DNA from: Acidobacteriota bacterium
GTDB taxonomy: Bacteria > Acidobacteriota > Vicinamibacteria > Marinacidobacterales > Marinacidobacteraceae
Length of the DNA: 40,316 nucleotides
Direction of reading: 5' to 3'
NCBI GenBank assembly: GCA_022828085.1
Contig: JAJEIY010000064.1
Location: 1 to 40,316 of the forward strand
Position numbers and translations under genes: made by a program. Positions 7,172 through 15,643 of the stretch are shown in pieces. Every line of letters starts with the position of its first letter. Position 1 is the stretch's first letter. The notes below the pieces were generated by a model. That model made no database searches, was not told the origin of the DNA, and saw only the letters and a program-made list of their open reading frames with translations.

Positions 7172-8758
7172 CTACTCGTCCTGGCGCGGACGAAGGCCCC
7201 GCCCGGCCATAGCCCCGGTGTGCGCGCCGTTCCGGATGGCGAACTCCCCGTTCACCAGCACGTGGACGGTTCCCTCCGAGTACTGGTGCGGCTCGTCGTA
7301 CGTCGCCCGGTCCCGGATCCGCTCCGGATCGAGGATGGCGATGTCCGCCTTCCAGTCTTGACGCAGGAACCCGCGGTCGTCGAGTTCGAGGAACTCGGCG
7401 GCGAGGCCGGTCATGCTCCGGATCGCGAAGGCCATCGAAATCCGTTCCTCATCGAGCACGTAGTCGCGCAGCTTCTTGGTGAAGGCGCCGTACACCCGGG
7501 GATGGCCGACGGGGGTGCCGGGGGCGATGTCGCGCCCGTCGGTGCAGGTCATCATCCAGTCCTGTTCGGCGAGGTAGCCGGTGTTCACCGGGTCGTAGAG
7601 CCCGATGTTCATCACCGATGCGTTCCCCTCGGCAAGGATGCGGCGGGCCGCTTCCGGAGCGGGGACGCCCCATTCCTCCGCGACGTCCGCCAGCGTGCGG
7701 CCGTTCAGGTGCGGCCGGGGATCAGAGAAGCGGATCTTGTCGGCGCCCCCGCGGATGGCCAGCATCTCGGCGGTGGCCTCGTCGAGGACGCGCGCGGTGT
7801 CCGGGTCGTCGAACCGGTCGAGCATGGCGTCGCGTCCGCCCGCCGAGGCCCAACGGGGAACGGTGTAGGCCCGCAGGCTCGACTGGGTCGCGGTGTAGAC
7901 GTGCTGGGCCCCGGAGACAAGGACGCCCCGGGCGCGGGCCGCCTCGATCAGGGCGGCGCCTTCGGGCGCGCGGCCGTAGTTGGCGGCCCCCTGCGCGTTG
8001 AAATGGCTGAAGATGACCTTGGTTCCGGACTCCTCGCCGATCCGGATGGCCTCCTCGATGGACGCCAGGTAGCCGAAGCTCGGATAGGCCGCTCCCAGGT
8101 CGCGGTCGTGGGTGTCATAGATGGCCGGCCGGTACTCGGCGGCCACCCGGGCCAGTTCGATGACCTCCTCCGTGGCCGCGTAGTTGCCCGGGATGTAGAA
8201 GAGCCCGCTCGAAAGCCCGAAGGCGCCCTCCTCGAGGCCCTTCCGGACGAGCGCCCGCATCCGGTCCAGTTCCTCGTCGGTGGGCGCCCGGTTCTCCTCC
8301 CCGAGCACGAGCCGCCGCACCGCCCCGTGACCCACGTAGGTGAGCGCGTTCACCCCGATGCCGCTCGCTTCCCAGCCCGCCAGAGTGTCGGCCACGTCCG
8401 GCGAGCCCCCTCCGTCCACCCCGAGAACGACGGTCGTGATCCCCTGATACAGGAACGGCAGCGCCTCCTTCGCCCAGTCCTCGCCGATCTGCGAATGGGC
8501 GTGCATGTCGATGAAGCCCGGGGCCACGATGAGGCCCGCGGCATCCACCGTCTCGCTGGCCGTCACACCTTCCGCGCCGGCGTCGCCGATGAAGGTGATG
8601 CGGTCGCCCGTGATCGCGACGTCGGCGGTGACGGGATCACCGCCGCCGCCGTCATGCAGCAGGCCGCCGCGAATGAGGATGTCGTGCGGCTCCTGACCAC
8701 AGGCGGCGGCCAGGACGGCAAGCAGCGAAAGCGCGTTTCGGAGGTTCGGGAAAGACAT
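7172..8758 (-). CDS. N-acyl-D-amino-acid deacylase/D-aminoacylase, probable lipoprotein
   Basis: 528 aa, from ATG 8758. The frame is open further upstream, but only as an antisense shadow of the divergent gene. The leader runs to Cys20 (VLAAACGQ), a likely lipoprotein site. The amidohydrolase fold begins with DILIRGG and has the HxH metal motif at His86 and His88 (GFIDMHAHS). Further family signatures are a long TIM-barrel, a DGRDIAPGTPVGHPRVYGAF segment typical of D-aminoacylases, and a C-terminal metal-independent beta domain (KADIAILDPERIRDRATY). The enzyme removes N-acyl groups from D-amino acids, for instance from peptidoglycan-derived material, probably in the periplasm. The substrate range is inferred from the family. 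Confidence 0.92.
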   Translation of the reverse strand: MSFPNLRNALSLLAVLAAACGQEPHDILIRGGLLHDGGGGDPVTADVAITGDRITFIGDAGAEGVTASETVDAAGLIVAPGFIDMHAHSQIGEDWAKEALPFLYQGITTVVLGVDGGGSPDVADTLAGWEASGIGVNALTYVGHGAVRRLVLGEENRAPTDEELDRMRALVRKGLEEGAFGLSSGLFYIPGNYAATEEVIELARVAAEYRPAIYDTHDRDLGAAYPSFGYLASIEEAIRIGEESGTKVIFSHFNAQGAANYGRAPEGAALIEAARARGVLVSGAQHVYTATQSSLRAYTVPRWASAGGRDAMLDRFDDPDTARVLDEATAEMLAIRGGADKIRFSDPRPHLNGRTLADVAEEWGVPAPEAARRILAEGNASVMNIGLYDPVNTGYLAEQDWMMTCTDGRDIAPGTPVGHPRVYGAFTKKLRDYVLDEERISMAFAIRSMTGLAAEFLELDDRGFLRQDWKADIAILDPERIRDRATYDEPHQYSEGTVHVLVNGEFAIRNGAHTGAMAGRGLRPRQDE

Positions 8759-8836
8759 GGGCGATTTCGGTCTCCGGCCGGGCAGGACCGGAGTGCGACA
8801 ATACCGCCCGGCGCGGGAGAGCGCTGGAGTCCAAGG

Positions 8837-10054
8837 ATGCGCATGAGGAACTGTCTGCCGGCGTTCGCGCTCGTCTTCGCTGCCGGCGCCGGCGCGCAGG
8901 ACTGGCCGCAGTGGCGGGGCCCCGCCCGCGACGGCGCGGTGTCCGGGTTCGAGGCGCCCGCCGCGTGGCCGGAGGCACTGACCCCGGTATGGACCGCCGA
9001 TGTCGGCACCGGCTACGCCACCCCGCTCCTCGTGGACGGGAATCTGTTCCAGTTCGCCCGCTGGGGCGAGGACGAGGTCCTCTACGCCATGGATCCGGAG
9101 ACGGGCGAGGTCCGCTGGCGTTCGGCGTATCCCGCTCCGTTCGACATGAGCCCCGCGACCCAGCGGCACGGTCCCGGACCGAAGTCCACCCCCGCCTACG
9201 CCGGCGGGCGGTTGTTCGTCCACGGCATGACCGGATCGGTGACCGCCTTCGACGCGGCCGGCGGCGAGCAGCTCTGGCACGTCCCGGGTACCGGAGTCGA
9301 GCCGCTCTACCACACGAGCGCCTCGCCGCTCGTTCACGGCGGACTCGTCATCGTCCACGTCGGGGGGCACGACGACGGGGCGCTGACGGCGTTCGATGCG
9401 GAGACCGGCGACGTCCGCTGGTCCTGGGACGGTGACGGGCCGGCCTACGGCTCCGCGATGCTGTTCGAGTTCGACGGCGTGGAGCAGGTGGTGACCTTCA
9501 CCCAGGAACACTTCGTGGGGGTTTCCGTCGCCGACGGCTCGCTGCTCTGGAGCCGGCCCTTCAGCACCCAGTCCGACACGACCTCACAGACGCCGGTCCT
9601 CTACCGGGACCTGGTGATCCAGAACGGCCGGGGAAACGGAGTGACGGCGTTCCGCGTTGCCCGGGCCGGCGACGGCTGGACCACCGCGGACGTCTGGAGC
9701 ACGAGGGAGTACTCCCTCCACATGGCGAACCCGGTGGTCCGGGACGGGGTGATGTTCGGCCTTTCACACCGGAATCGGGGCCAGTACTTCGCGCTGGACC
9801 TGGACTCCGGGGAGGCGCTCTGGGAGAGCACGCCGCGGCAGGCCGAAAACGCCGCGCTGGTGCGGGCGGGAAACATCGTCTTCTCGCTGCAGGAGGACGC
9901 CGAGCTCGTGGTCTTCGAGGCGAGCCGCGCCGGACTCGAGGAAATCCGGCGCTACGAGGTCGCAGACAGCGAGACCTGGACCCAGCCCACGGTGGCGGGC
10001 GACCGGATCTACGTGAAGGACGTGTCCCGGCTCCACCGCTGGGACATCCGCTGA
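8837..10054 (+). CDS. Secreted PQQ-like beta-propeller repeat protein
   Basis: 405 aa. ATG 8837 has a weak GGAG upstream, and a second in-frame ATG at 8843 is possible. A Sec leader ends AGAGA-Q at about residue 21 and is followed by DWPQWRGP, the typical beginning of PQQ_2-type propellers. Repeats with the W-docking motif (AMDPETGEVRW, AFDAAGGEQLW, AFDAETGDVRW, VADGSLLWS, ALDLDSGEALWES) cover the chain. There is no obvious catalytic quinoprotein motif, so a binding or scaffolding role is more likely than a PQQ dehydrogenase. It is divergent from the D-aminoacylase across 78 bases. Confidence 0.9.
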   Translation: MRMRNCLPAFALVFAAGAGAQDWPQWRGPARDGAVSGFEAPAAWPEALTPVWTADVGTGYATPLLVDGNLFQFARWGEDEVLYAMDPETGEVRWRSAYPAPFDMSPATQRHGPGPKSTPAYAGGRLFVHGMTGSVTAFDAAGGEQLWHVPGTGVEPLYHTSASPLVHGGLVIVHVGGHDDGALTAFDAETGDVRWSWDGDGPAYGSAMLFEFDGVEQVVTFTQEHFVGVSVADGSLLWSRPFSTQSDTTSQTPVLYRDLVIQNGRGNGVTAFRVARAGDGWTTADVWSTREYSLHMANPVVRDGVMFGLSHRNRGQYFALDLDSGEALWESTPRQAENAALVRAGNIVFSLQEDAELVVFEASRAGLEEIRRYEVADSETWTQPTVAGDRIYVKDVSRLHRWDIR

Positions 10055-10074
10055 CTCGAAGAGTTCCCTGCCTC

Positions 10075-10317
10075 ATGTCCCGGGTCGTCCTTCGCGGCGT
10101 TCCTGACCACCTGCATCGCGAGATCCGGCAGGCCGCCGCATGGAACCGTCGTACGGTCAGTGCCGAGATCCTCTTCCGGCTCGAGGAGTCGTTCGCGCAG
10201 CGAACCGTGGACACCGAGCCGTTGCTCGAGCGCATTCAGCAGCGCCGGAAGTCCATCGGCGCGCTGGATCTGAGCGAGGAGGTGCTGCGCCGAATGAAGA
10301 ACGAAGGGCGGCCTTGA
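10075..10317 (+). CDS. Orphan ribbon-helix-helix antitoxin (FitA/VapB type)
   Basis: 80 aa. The N-terminus (SRVVLRGVPDHLHREIRQAAAWNRRTVSAEILFRLEESF) is a classic Arc/MetJ ribbon-helix-helix: one beta strand for the operator, then two helices. The C-terminus (LDLSEEVLRRMKNEGRP) has the form of the toxin-binding tail of FitA-like antitoxins. A PIN toxin gene would normally overlap the stop codon, but the next 117 bases hold only a REP-like repeat and then the end of gltX on the other strand. The gene lies 20 bases after the propeller gene. It is either a solitary regulator or the remnant of a toxin-antitoxin pair. Confidence 0.85.
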   Translation: MSRVVLRGVPDHLHREIRQAAAWNRRTVSAEILFRLEESFAQRTVDTEPLLERIQQRRKSIGALDLSEEVLRRMKNEGRP

Positions 10318-10389
10318 ACGGTCGCAGAATCGGCACCTGGAGCGAAGCGGCGCCTACGCTCGTGCGCCGTCGCACCGCCCATGCCTGTT

Positions 10390-10434
10390 TCGCGCTTCCG
10401 CGCGATGCCGGTCGGAGACCGGCGTTCCAAGCCG
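10390..10434 (+). repeat. REP-like composite palindrome, class 1 (single copy)
   Basis: TCGCGC and GCGCGA pair around TTCC (10390-10405), followed by the core GCCGGTC/GACCGGC hairpin and the GTTCCAAGCCG tail (10407-10434). This matches the right arm of the 5995-6200 element in all but the variable first hairpin. It ends one base before the stop codon of gltX (10435), so it could double as a 3' stabilising hairpin for the gltX transcript. Confidence 0.75.
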
Positions 10435-11805
10435 TTAGCGCTGCCGCGCCGCTTCCAGTTCCTTCTCGCGGCGGCGGGGGACGCCGCCGAGGGCCGTCCG
10501 GGCGCGGCGCAGGCGCATCCGGGTCATCGCGCTGCCGAGCAGGACCATCGACCCGAAGAGCGGGGTGGATGACGCGGAACCGCTGAGGGCGACGTAGAGC
10601 GGGCGGGTGAACTTCCTGAGCTTCACCCCGAGCGACTCGGAGAGCGTCCGGAGCGCCTGGTGGACCGCTTCGGCCGTGAACTCCGGAAGATCCTCGAGCG
10701 CCCATTCCGCGAGCAGGAGCCATTCCGCGACCTCGGAGGGCTCGAGGCTTCCCGCGAGATCGTCCGGATCCCGGGGCGTCTCGTCGGTGAAGAAGAGCGA
10801 CGCCAGGGGTCCGAAGTCTCCGAGGGTGCGCATGCGCGGCTGCGCGAGCCCGGCGGCGGCCTCCAGGGTGTGGTCATCGAAACGCCAGTTGCGCAGCAAC
10901 CCCGCGAGTTCCGCCGGGTCGTAGTCCTCCCGCAGGTAGCGGCCGTTGAGCCACGCCAGCTTTTCGGTGTCGAACACGGCGCCCGCCAGCGAGAGCGATC
11001 CGAGTTCGAAGTGCTCGACGAACGCATCCAGGGCGAACTTCTCTTCTCCCTCCGCCCGGGTCCAGGCCAGCATTCCCAGGAAGTTGAGGAGCGCCTCGGG
11101 CAGGAAACCCGCCTGCCGGTAGAAGTCGATCGAGGTGGGACTCCGGCGCTTGCTGAGCTTGGTGCGGTTCTTGTCGTTGTTCCGGAGCAGCGGGACGTGC
11201 CAGAAGGACGGCGGGTCCCACCCGAGGGTCTCGTAGAGCAGAAGGTGCTTGGGGAGCGAGGCGATCCATTCCTCCCCGCGGATCACGTCCGTGATCTCCA
11301 TCAGGTGGTCGTCCACGACGTTCGCGAGGTGGTACGTCGGGAAACCGTCGGACTTGAGGAGTACCGGATCGTCCACCGATTCCCAGTCCTTCGAAAGACC
11401 CTGCCGGAGCCGGTCGGGAAGCGCAATCCGGCCCGTCTCCGGGGTCCGGAGCCGGATGGCGTAGGCCCCGCCGGCGTCCTCCCCGAAATCCCGATACGCC
11501 TTGCCTCCGCCGAGGAGCCGTTCGGCCACTTTCCGGCAAGCCTCGATCCGCTCGCTCTGGCGGTAGGGCGCGAAGGGGCCGCCAACGTCGGGGCCTTCGT
11601 CCCAGACGAGCCCGAGCCAGCGCAGCGAACGGAGGATGGCGGCCTCGGAGGCCCTGGTGGAACGCGCCCGGTCGGTGTCCTCGACCCGGAGCACGAAGGC
11701 GCCCCCGTGCTTCCTGGCGTAGGCGTAGTTGAGCAGCGCCTGGTACGCCGTCCCGACGTGCGGATCGCCGGTCGGCGACGGAGCGATCCGGGTTCGGACC
11801 GTCAT
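10435..11805 (-). CDS. gltX: Glutamate--tRNA ligase
   Basis: 456 aa class I aminoacyl-tRNA synthetase that charges tRNA-Glu. The HIGH-equivalent DPHVGT lies at 14-19 after IAPSPTG, the VEDTD motif at 41-45 and the KMSKS-equivalent KLSKR at 216-220, followed by the alpha-helical anticodon-binding domain. The CxC...CxH zinc knuckle that usually follows 'GKAY' is missing. The chain goes from GKAYRDFGED straight to AYAIRLR, about 30 residues shorter than typical. Whether it is discriminating cannot be told. It begins 4 bases after the BatA-like gene and so probably belongs to that operon. Confidence 0.95.
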   Translation of the reverse strand: MTVRTRIAPSPTGDPHVGTAYQALLNYAYARKHGGAFVLRVEDTDRARSTRASEAAILRSLRWLGLVWDEGPDVGGPFAPYRQSERIEACRKVAERLLGGGKAYRDFGEDAGGAYAIRLRTPETGRIALPDRLRQGLSKDWESVDDPVLLKSDGFPTYHLANVVDDHLMEITDVIRGEEWIASLPKHLLLYETLGWDPPSFWHVPLLRNNDKNRTKLSKRRSPTSIDFYRQAGFLPEALLNFLGMLAWTRAEGEEKFALDAFVEHFELGSLSLAGAVFDTEKLAWLNGRYLREDYDPAELAGLLRNWRFDDHTLEAAAGLAQPRMRTLGDFGPLASLFFTDETPRDPDDLAGSLEPSEVAEWLLLAEWALEDLPEFTAEAVHQALRTLSESLGVKLRKFTRPLYVALSGSASSTPLFGSMVLLGSAMTRMRLRRARTALGGVPRRREKELEAARQR

Positions 11806-11809
11806 GCTC

Positions 11810-13666
11810 TCAGACCGTGGCGTGGCGGTGGAAGGCGACCCACTCGGCGACGATCAGCAGGAGCGCGAACAACGCCAGGAGCGGCCAGAGGGCGCTCGCG
11901 ACGGTTCCCGCGGGCGCCAGGGAGGCCGGTGGTTCCCCGGCCCAGGCAGACTGGTTCAGGTTCGAGGCGCGCCGGTTGAGCAGGCTCGCCGCCACCACGA
12001 CCTCACGCCCGCCGCCGGCGGCGTAGTAGAGGGAAGGCTCGCTGGCGTCGAAGGAGATCTCGGAGCCCAGGCGGCGCGACGGCACTTCCCGGCCGTCGGC
12101 ATCGAAGATGGCGCCGGCGGCCATCGCCACCCGGGCCTGTCCCAGTCCGACGCGCCGGACCTCCACGTCCGTCAGCCAGCTCAGGGCCCGGGAGAGCAGC
12201 AGGGGGAAATCCGCCTGGAGCGGCAGATTGGACCGGGCGATCGGGAAAGCGAACGCCAGGCTGCGCAGGGGGCTCTCCCGCGCCGCGAGCAGCCCGAGAC
12301 GCGAGTCGCCCAGCAGCAGCGTCCACGGGCTCCGGTCCCCGAGCGACGCCGCATCGAAGGCCTCCACGTCCCTCGCCAGCGCGTCCTCGAGGTTGAGATC
12401 GCGGAGGAGCGGGTGTTCCATCTGCCCCCGCACCACGGGGAGCATGACCGCCGTCCCCTCTTCATCCCCCGGACCGTCCGCCTCGCCTCCGAGACGCGAC
12501 GGCAGCCACCCGGCGCTGCCGGACCCGGCGAAGAGCACGGGCACCGGCGGCATCGCCTCCGGAGGCGCGCCCTCGACGACCACGAGGTCCACGGAGCCGG
12601 CATCGAGATCGGCAAGCGCGTCCGGACCCGGGCCCGCCACCGACAGGCTGACCCGGGGATCGAGGCGCAGGGCCGCCTCCCAGAAGGGATTCGGTCCCCC
12701 GACAAGGAGCACCCGGAGCCGGTTCCGGGCCGGGATATAGGCGTGCGCCACGTCGTCGGCCGGCAAGCCGTCCTCGCCGGAGATCGCGATCACCGCACGC
12801 ACCGGTCCGGCGACGAAACCGGTCAGCGGCACCGTCTCGCCCAGCGGCGTTCCGGGATCGGGCCGGAGCGTCCGGCGCGCGGAGGCGCCACCCGCGCCGT
12901 CGATCTGGAGGACCACGACGCCGGCGTCGTCCTCGCCGACGGGATGCCGGACGACCTCGATGAACGCCTCGAAGCGGCCCGGATCGGACGGCAGCGGGCG
13001 GACGTCGAACGCCGTGATCCCGGCGTTCGGCACCGACTCGAAGACCGAGAGGCGCTCCACGCCCTCGGGCGCTTCCGGAACGTACACCCCGTCCCCGACG
13101 AAGATCACCTCGGCCGCCGGGGCGGCGTCGGATCCCGGCCCGAGCAGGTCCGCCACATCGGGAAAGCGGTGCTCCCGGCCGTGCACCGGGCCGAGGTCCT
13201 CGAGCGCCTCGAGCGCCCCCCGCCGGCCGATGAAGGAACGCCCGCCGCGATCTCCGGCGGTATCGAGCAGCAGGAACTCGCTGGTCTCGCTGCTGGCGGT
13301 CAGGATGCGCCGCACCTGCTCCGCCGCCTGATCCCAGCGCGTCCCCCCTCCGGGGAGCGCGGCCGCCATGCTCGGCGCGGTGTCCATCACCACGACGATC
13401 CGGCCGCCCCGGGCGGCGCCCTCGGGAATCGGCTGCGCCACGGCCAGGATCACGGCGAGTCCGGCCAGGAGCGCGATCACCAGCGAAATGAGCCAGCGCC
13501 AGAAGTCCTCGCGCCGCCGGCGTTCGTCCAGGACCCGGCGCCAGATGAGGTTCGAGGGAACCACCACCGGCTGAGGCTCCGGCCGCACCCAATAGAGCAC
13601 CACGATGATGCCCGCGGTCAGCAGGACGCCGAGCGCGATCAGCAGCGGGGCGGCGCCAAAGCCCAT
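11810..13666 (-). CDS. BatA-like membrane protein with N-terminal double-TM domain and vWA region
   Basis: 618 aa. Residues 5-27 and 57-79 are the two N-terminal membrane helices of the BatA domain, with the PSNLIWRRVLDERRRREDFWRW linker typical of aerotolerance-type proteins. A vWA-like domain begins at about 88 (GRIVVVMDTAPSM), with the metal motif degenerate (DTAPS instead of DxSxS). A long periplasmic part follows and ends in a C-terminal helix (about 590-612). Family knowledge: such proteins sit with MoxR ATPases and DUF58 proteins in envelope-stress or metal-insertion chaperone systems. Here it follows moxR and DUF58 in the same order. Confidence 0.88.
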   Translation of the reverse strand: MGFGAAPLLIALGVLLTAGIIVVLYWVRPEPQPVVVPSNLIWRRVLDERRRREDFWRWLISLVIALLAGLAVILAVAQPIPEGAARGGRIVVVMDTAPSMAAALPGGGTRWDQAAEQVRRILTASSETSEFLLLDTAGDRGGRSFIGRRGALEALEDLGPVHGREHRFPDVADLLGPGSDAAPAAEVIFVGDGVYVPEAPEGVERLSVFESVPNAGITAFDVRPLPSDPGRFEAFIEVVRHPVGEDDAGVVVLQIDGAGGASARRTLRPDPGTPLGETVPLTGFVAGPVRAVIAISGEDGLPADDVAHAYIPARNRLRVLLVGGPNPFWEAALRLDPRVSLSVAGPGPDALADLDAGSVDLVVVEGAPPEAMPPVPVLFAGSGSAGWLPSRLGGEADGPGDEEGTAVMLPVVRGQMEHPLLRDLNLEDALARDVEAFDAASLGDRSPWTLLLGDSRLGLLAARESPLRSLAFAFPIARSNLPLQADFPLLLSRALSWLTDVEVRRVGLGQARVAMAAGAIFDADGREVPSRRLGSEISFDASEPSLYYAAGGGREVVVAASLLNRRASNLNQSAWAGEPPASLAPAGTVASALWPLLALFALLLIVAEWVAFHRHATV

Positions 13667-13678
13667 TGCGGTTCCCGG

Positions 13679-14566
13679 CTACCGGATGAACCGGTCCGTC
13701 TTGAAGATCGCCATGACGGCGTCCTCGAAGGGCTCACCGCTGTTCGCGACACAGAATCCGAACCCGTAGCGGGAGCAGTACTCCTCGACCTTCTCCTGAT
13801 GCTCGGCGAGCGCTTTCTGATAGCGGTCCAGCAGTCTCGGAGTGACCCGGACCCGGCGCTCGGAACCGTCCTCGCTGTCGGTGAGCAACGCCTCGTCGGG
13901 AAGCGCCGGGTCGAGCTCCTCCGGGGTGAGCACCTGCACCACGAACATGTCGTGCTTCTGGTAGCGGCAGGCGTCGAACGCGCCCAGCAGGTCTTCCTCG
14001 TCCATGAGGTCCGAGAGCACCACCGCCAGGCCGCGCTTGCGGCGCGAGCCGAAGAAGGTCCGGAAACACGCCGCGAGCGAGGTGGCGCCGCCGGTGTCTC
14101 CCGCGTCGAGGAACCGGAAGGCCCGGAAGATCTGGTTCCGTCCCCGTTTCGGCGCCATCCACCCGTCGATCTTCCGGCCGTACCAGACGATCGAAATGAG
14201 ATCGTGATTCATCAGGCCGATGTAGGACAGCGCCCCGGCCATCTTGCGGGCGAAGTCGAACTTGGGAGGGTCTCCGAACGCCATGGAGGCGCTGCGGTCC
14301 ACGAACAGGTAGACCGGGAGGTCCGCCTCCTCGTCGAAGATCCGCAGCACCAGCTTGTCGAGCCGGAGGAACGCCTTCCAGTCCACGTCGCGCGTGTCGT
14401 CCCCGTCCACGTACGGCCGGTAGTCGGCGAGTTCGATGCCGGACCCGCGCTTCCGGGCGCGGTGTTCGCCGCGGTGCCGGCTCGGGAGCATCCGGGTGGC
14501 CATGAGCTTCAGGTACTCGAGCCGCTCCATGAAGTCGTTGTCGAAGAGCGTGTTCGAATTGCTCAT
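13679..14566 (-). CDS. DUF58 domain protein
   Basis: 295 aa. Basic residues 30-42 lead into the DUF58 signature GIELADYRPYVDGDDTRDVDWKAF. It continues into a vWA fold with an intact metal motif DRSAS (90-94), and a later strand, GLAVVLSDLMDEEDLL. There are no membrane helices, so it is the cytoplasmic version. DUF58 proteins are the partners of MoxR ATPases encoded just upstream, here separated by 54 bases. The client that the MoxR/DUF58 pair acts on is unknown. Confidence 0.93.
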   Translation of the reverse strand: MSNSNTLFDNDFMERLEYLKLMATRMLPSRHRGEHRARKRGSGIELADYRPYVDGDDTRDVDWKAFLRLDKLVLRIFDEEADLPVYLFVDRSASMAFGDPPKFDFARKMAGALSYIGLMNHDLISIVWYGRKIDGWMAPKRGRNQIFRAFRFLDAGDTGGATSLAACFRTFFGSRRKRGLAVVLSDLMDEEDLLGAFDACRYQKHDMFVVQVLTPEELDPALPDEALLTDSEDGSERRVRVTPRLLDRYQKALAEHQEKVEEYCSRYGFGFCVANSGEPFEDAVMAIFKTDRFIR

Positions 14567-14620
14567 GCCGGGTGTTCCCTTCGCGCCCGGGGATCGATGG
14601 TGCTGGCTGCCCGGCGGCGG

Positions 14621-15643
14621 TCAGGCGCCGGGCGGATCGATCGTCGCGATGATCTCGCGAAGGATGTCGTCGGTGTCCACCTTGTCGGCCTCTCCCTCGA
14701 AGTTGAGCAGCAGCCGGTGGCGGAGCGTCGGAAAGACGCTGTCCCGGACGTCCTCCGCGGCGACGTGCACCCGGCCTCGAAGGAGCGCCAGGAACTTCCC
14801 GGACAGGACGAGCGCCTGGGTCCCCCGCGGACTGGCTCCGAACTTGACGTAGCGGTTCGTGAGCGCGTGCGCGTACTTCGACCCGGGGTGGGTCCCCATG
14901 GTCAGCCGGATGGCGTAGTCCTCGATGGGGCGGGCGATGGGCACCGACAGCACGGTGTCCCGCATCTCGAGGACCTCGTCCCGGGTCACCATCGGCCGGG
15001 CCTGCAACTCTTCCACCGTGGTCGTCCGCTCCACGATTTCCCGAAGCTCGTCCTCGCTCGGGTAGCCGATCCGCAGCTTCATCAGGAAACGGTCCATCTG
15101 GGCCTCGGGCAGCGGGTAGGTGCCTTCGAGCTCGATGGGGTTCTGGGTGGCCATCACGAAGAAGGGCTCTTCGAGCTTGTGGGTCTTGTTGCCGACCGAG
15201 ACGCTCTTCTCCTGCATCGCCTCGAGGAGGGCCGACTGCGACTTCGGGGTCGCCCGGTTGACCTCGTCCGCGAGCATCAGGTTGCAGAAGATGGGCCCCG
15301 GCTGGAAGTCCAGGATCTTGGCGCCGGTGTCCGTCTCCCGCACCACGTTGGTCCCCAGGATGTCGCCCGGCATGAGGTCCGGCGTGAACTGCACCCGGTT
15401 GAACTTGAGGTGCATGGCCTCGGAGAGGGTCTGGACGATCTTCGTCTTTCCGAGCCCCGGGATGCCTTCGAGCAGCACGTGTCCGCGCGTGAGCAGGCAG
15501 GTGATGATCCCGCTGATGACCTCCTGGTTGCCGACGATGACGCGTCCGACCTCGGCCTGGATGCGATCGTGGCGATCGCGAAACGCCTCGACCCGGCTCT
15601 CGATGTCGAAGGCCGGGTCCGCCAGTGCGGTTTCCGGGGTCAT
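14621..15643 (-). CDS. MoxR-family AAA+ ATPase
   Basis: 340 aa. Walker A GIPGLGKT is at 60-67, Walker B LMLADE at about 122-127, sensor-1 MATQNPIELEGTYPLPEAQMDRF follows, and the AAA lid C-terminal part is complete. MoxR ATPases act as chaperones for vWA-domain partners, here the DUF58 and BatA-like products downstream. The ATG at 15643 overlaps the stop of the preceding DUF4175-like gene (ATGA), so expression is coupled. Length is normal for the family. Confidence 0.95.
   Translation of the reverse strand: MTPETALADPAFDIESRVEAFRDRHDRIQAEVGRVIVGNQEVISGIITCLLTRGHVLLEGIPGLGKTKIVQTLSEAMHLKFNRVQFTPDLMPGDILGTNVVRETDTGAKILDFQPGPIFCNLMLADEVNRATPKSQSALLEAMQEKSVSVGNKTHKLEEPFFVMATQNPIELEGTYPLPEAQMDRFLMKLRIGYPSEDELREIVERTTTVEELQARPMVTRDEVLEMRDTVLSVPIARPIEDYAIRLTMGTHPGSKYAHALTNRYVKFGASPRGTQALVLSGKFLALLRGRVHVAAEDVRDSVFPTLRHRLLLNFEGEADKVDTDDILREIIATIDPPGA

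Noticed and set aside
6944..8836. N-terminal extension of the PQQ-propeller frame to 6944
   Set aside because: The extension is antisense to the D-aminoacylase. The signal peptide begins at 8837.
10318..10434. A PIN-domain toxin after the RHH antitoxin
   Set aside because: No frame here encodes the acidic PIN residues. The stretch is too short and is taken by a REP-like repeat.
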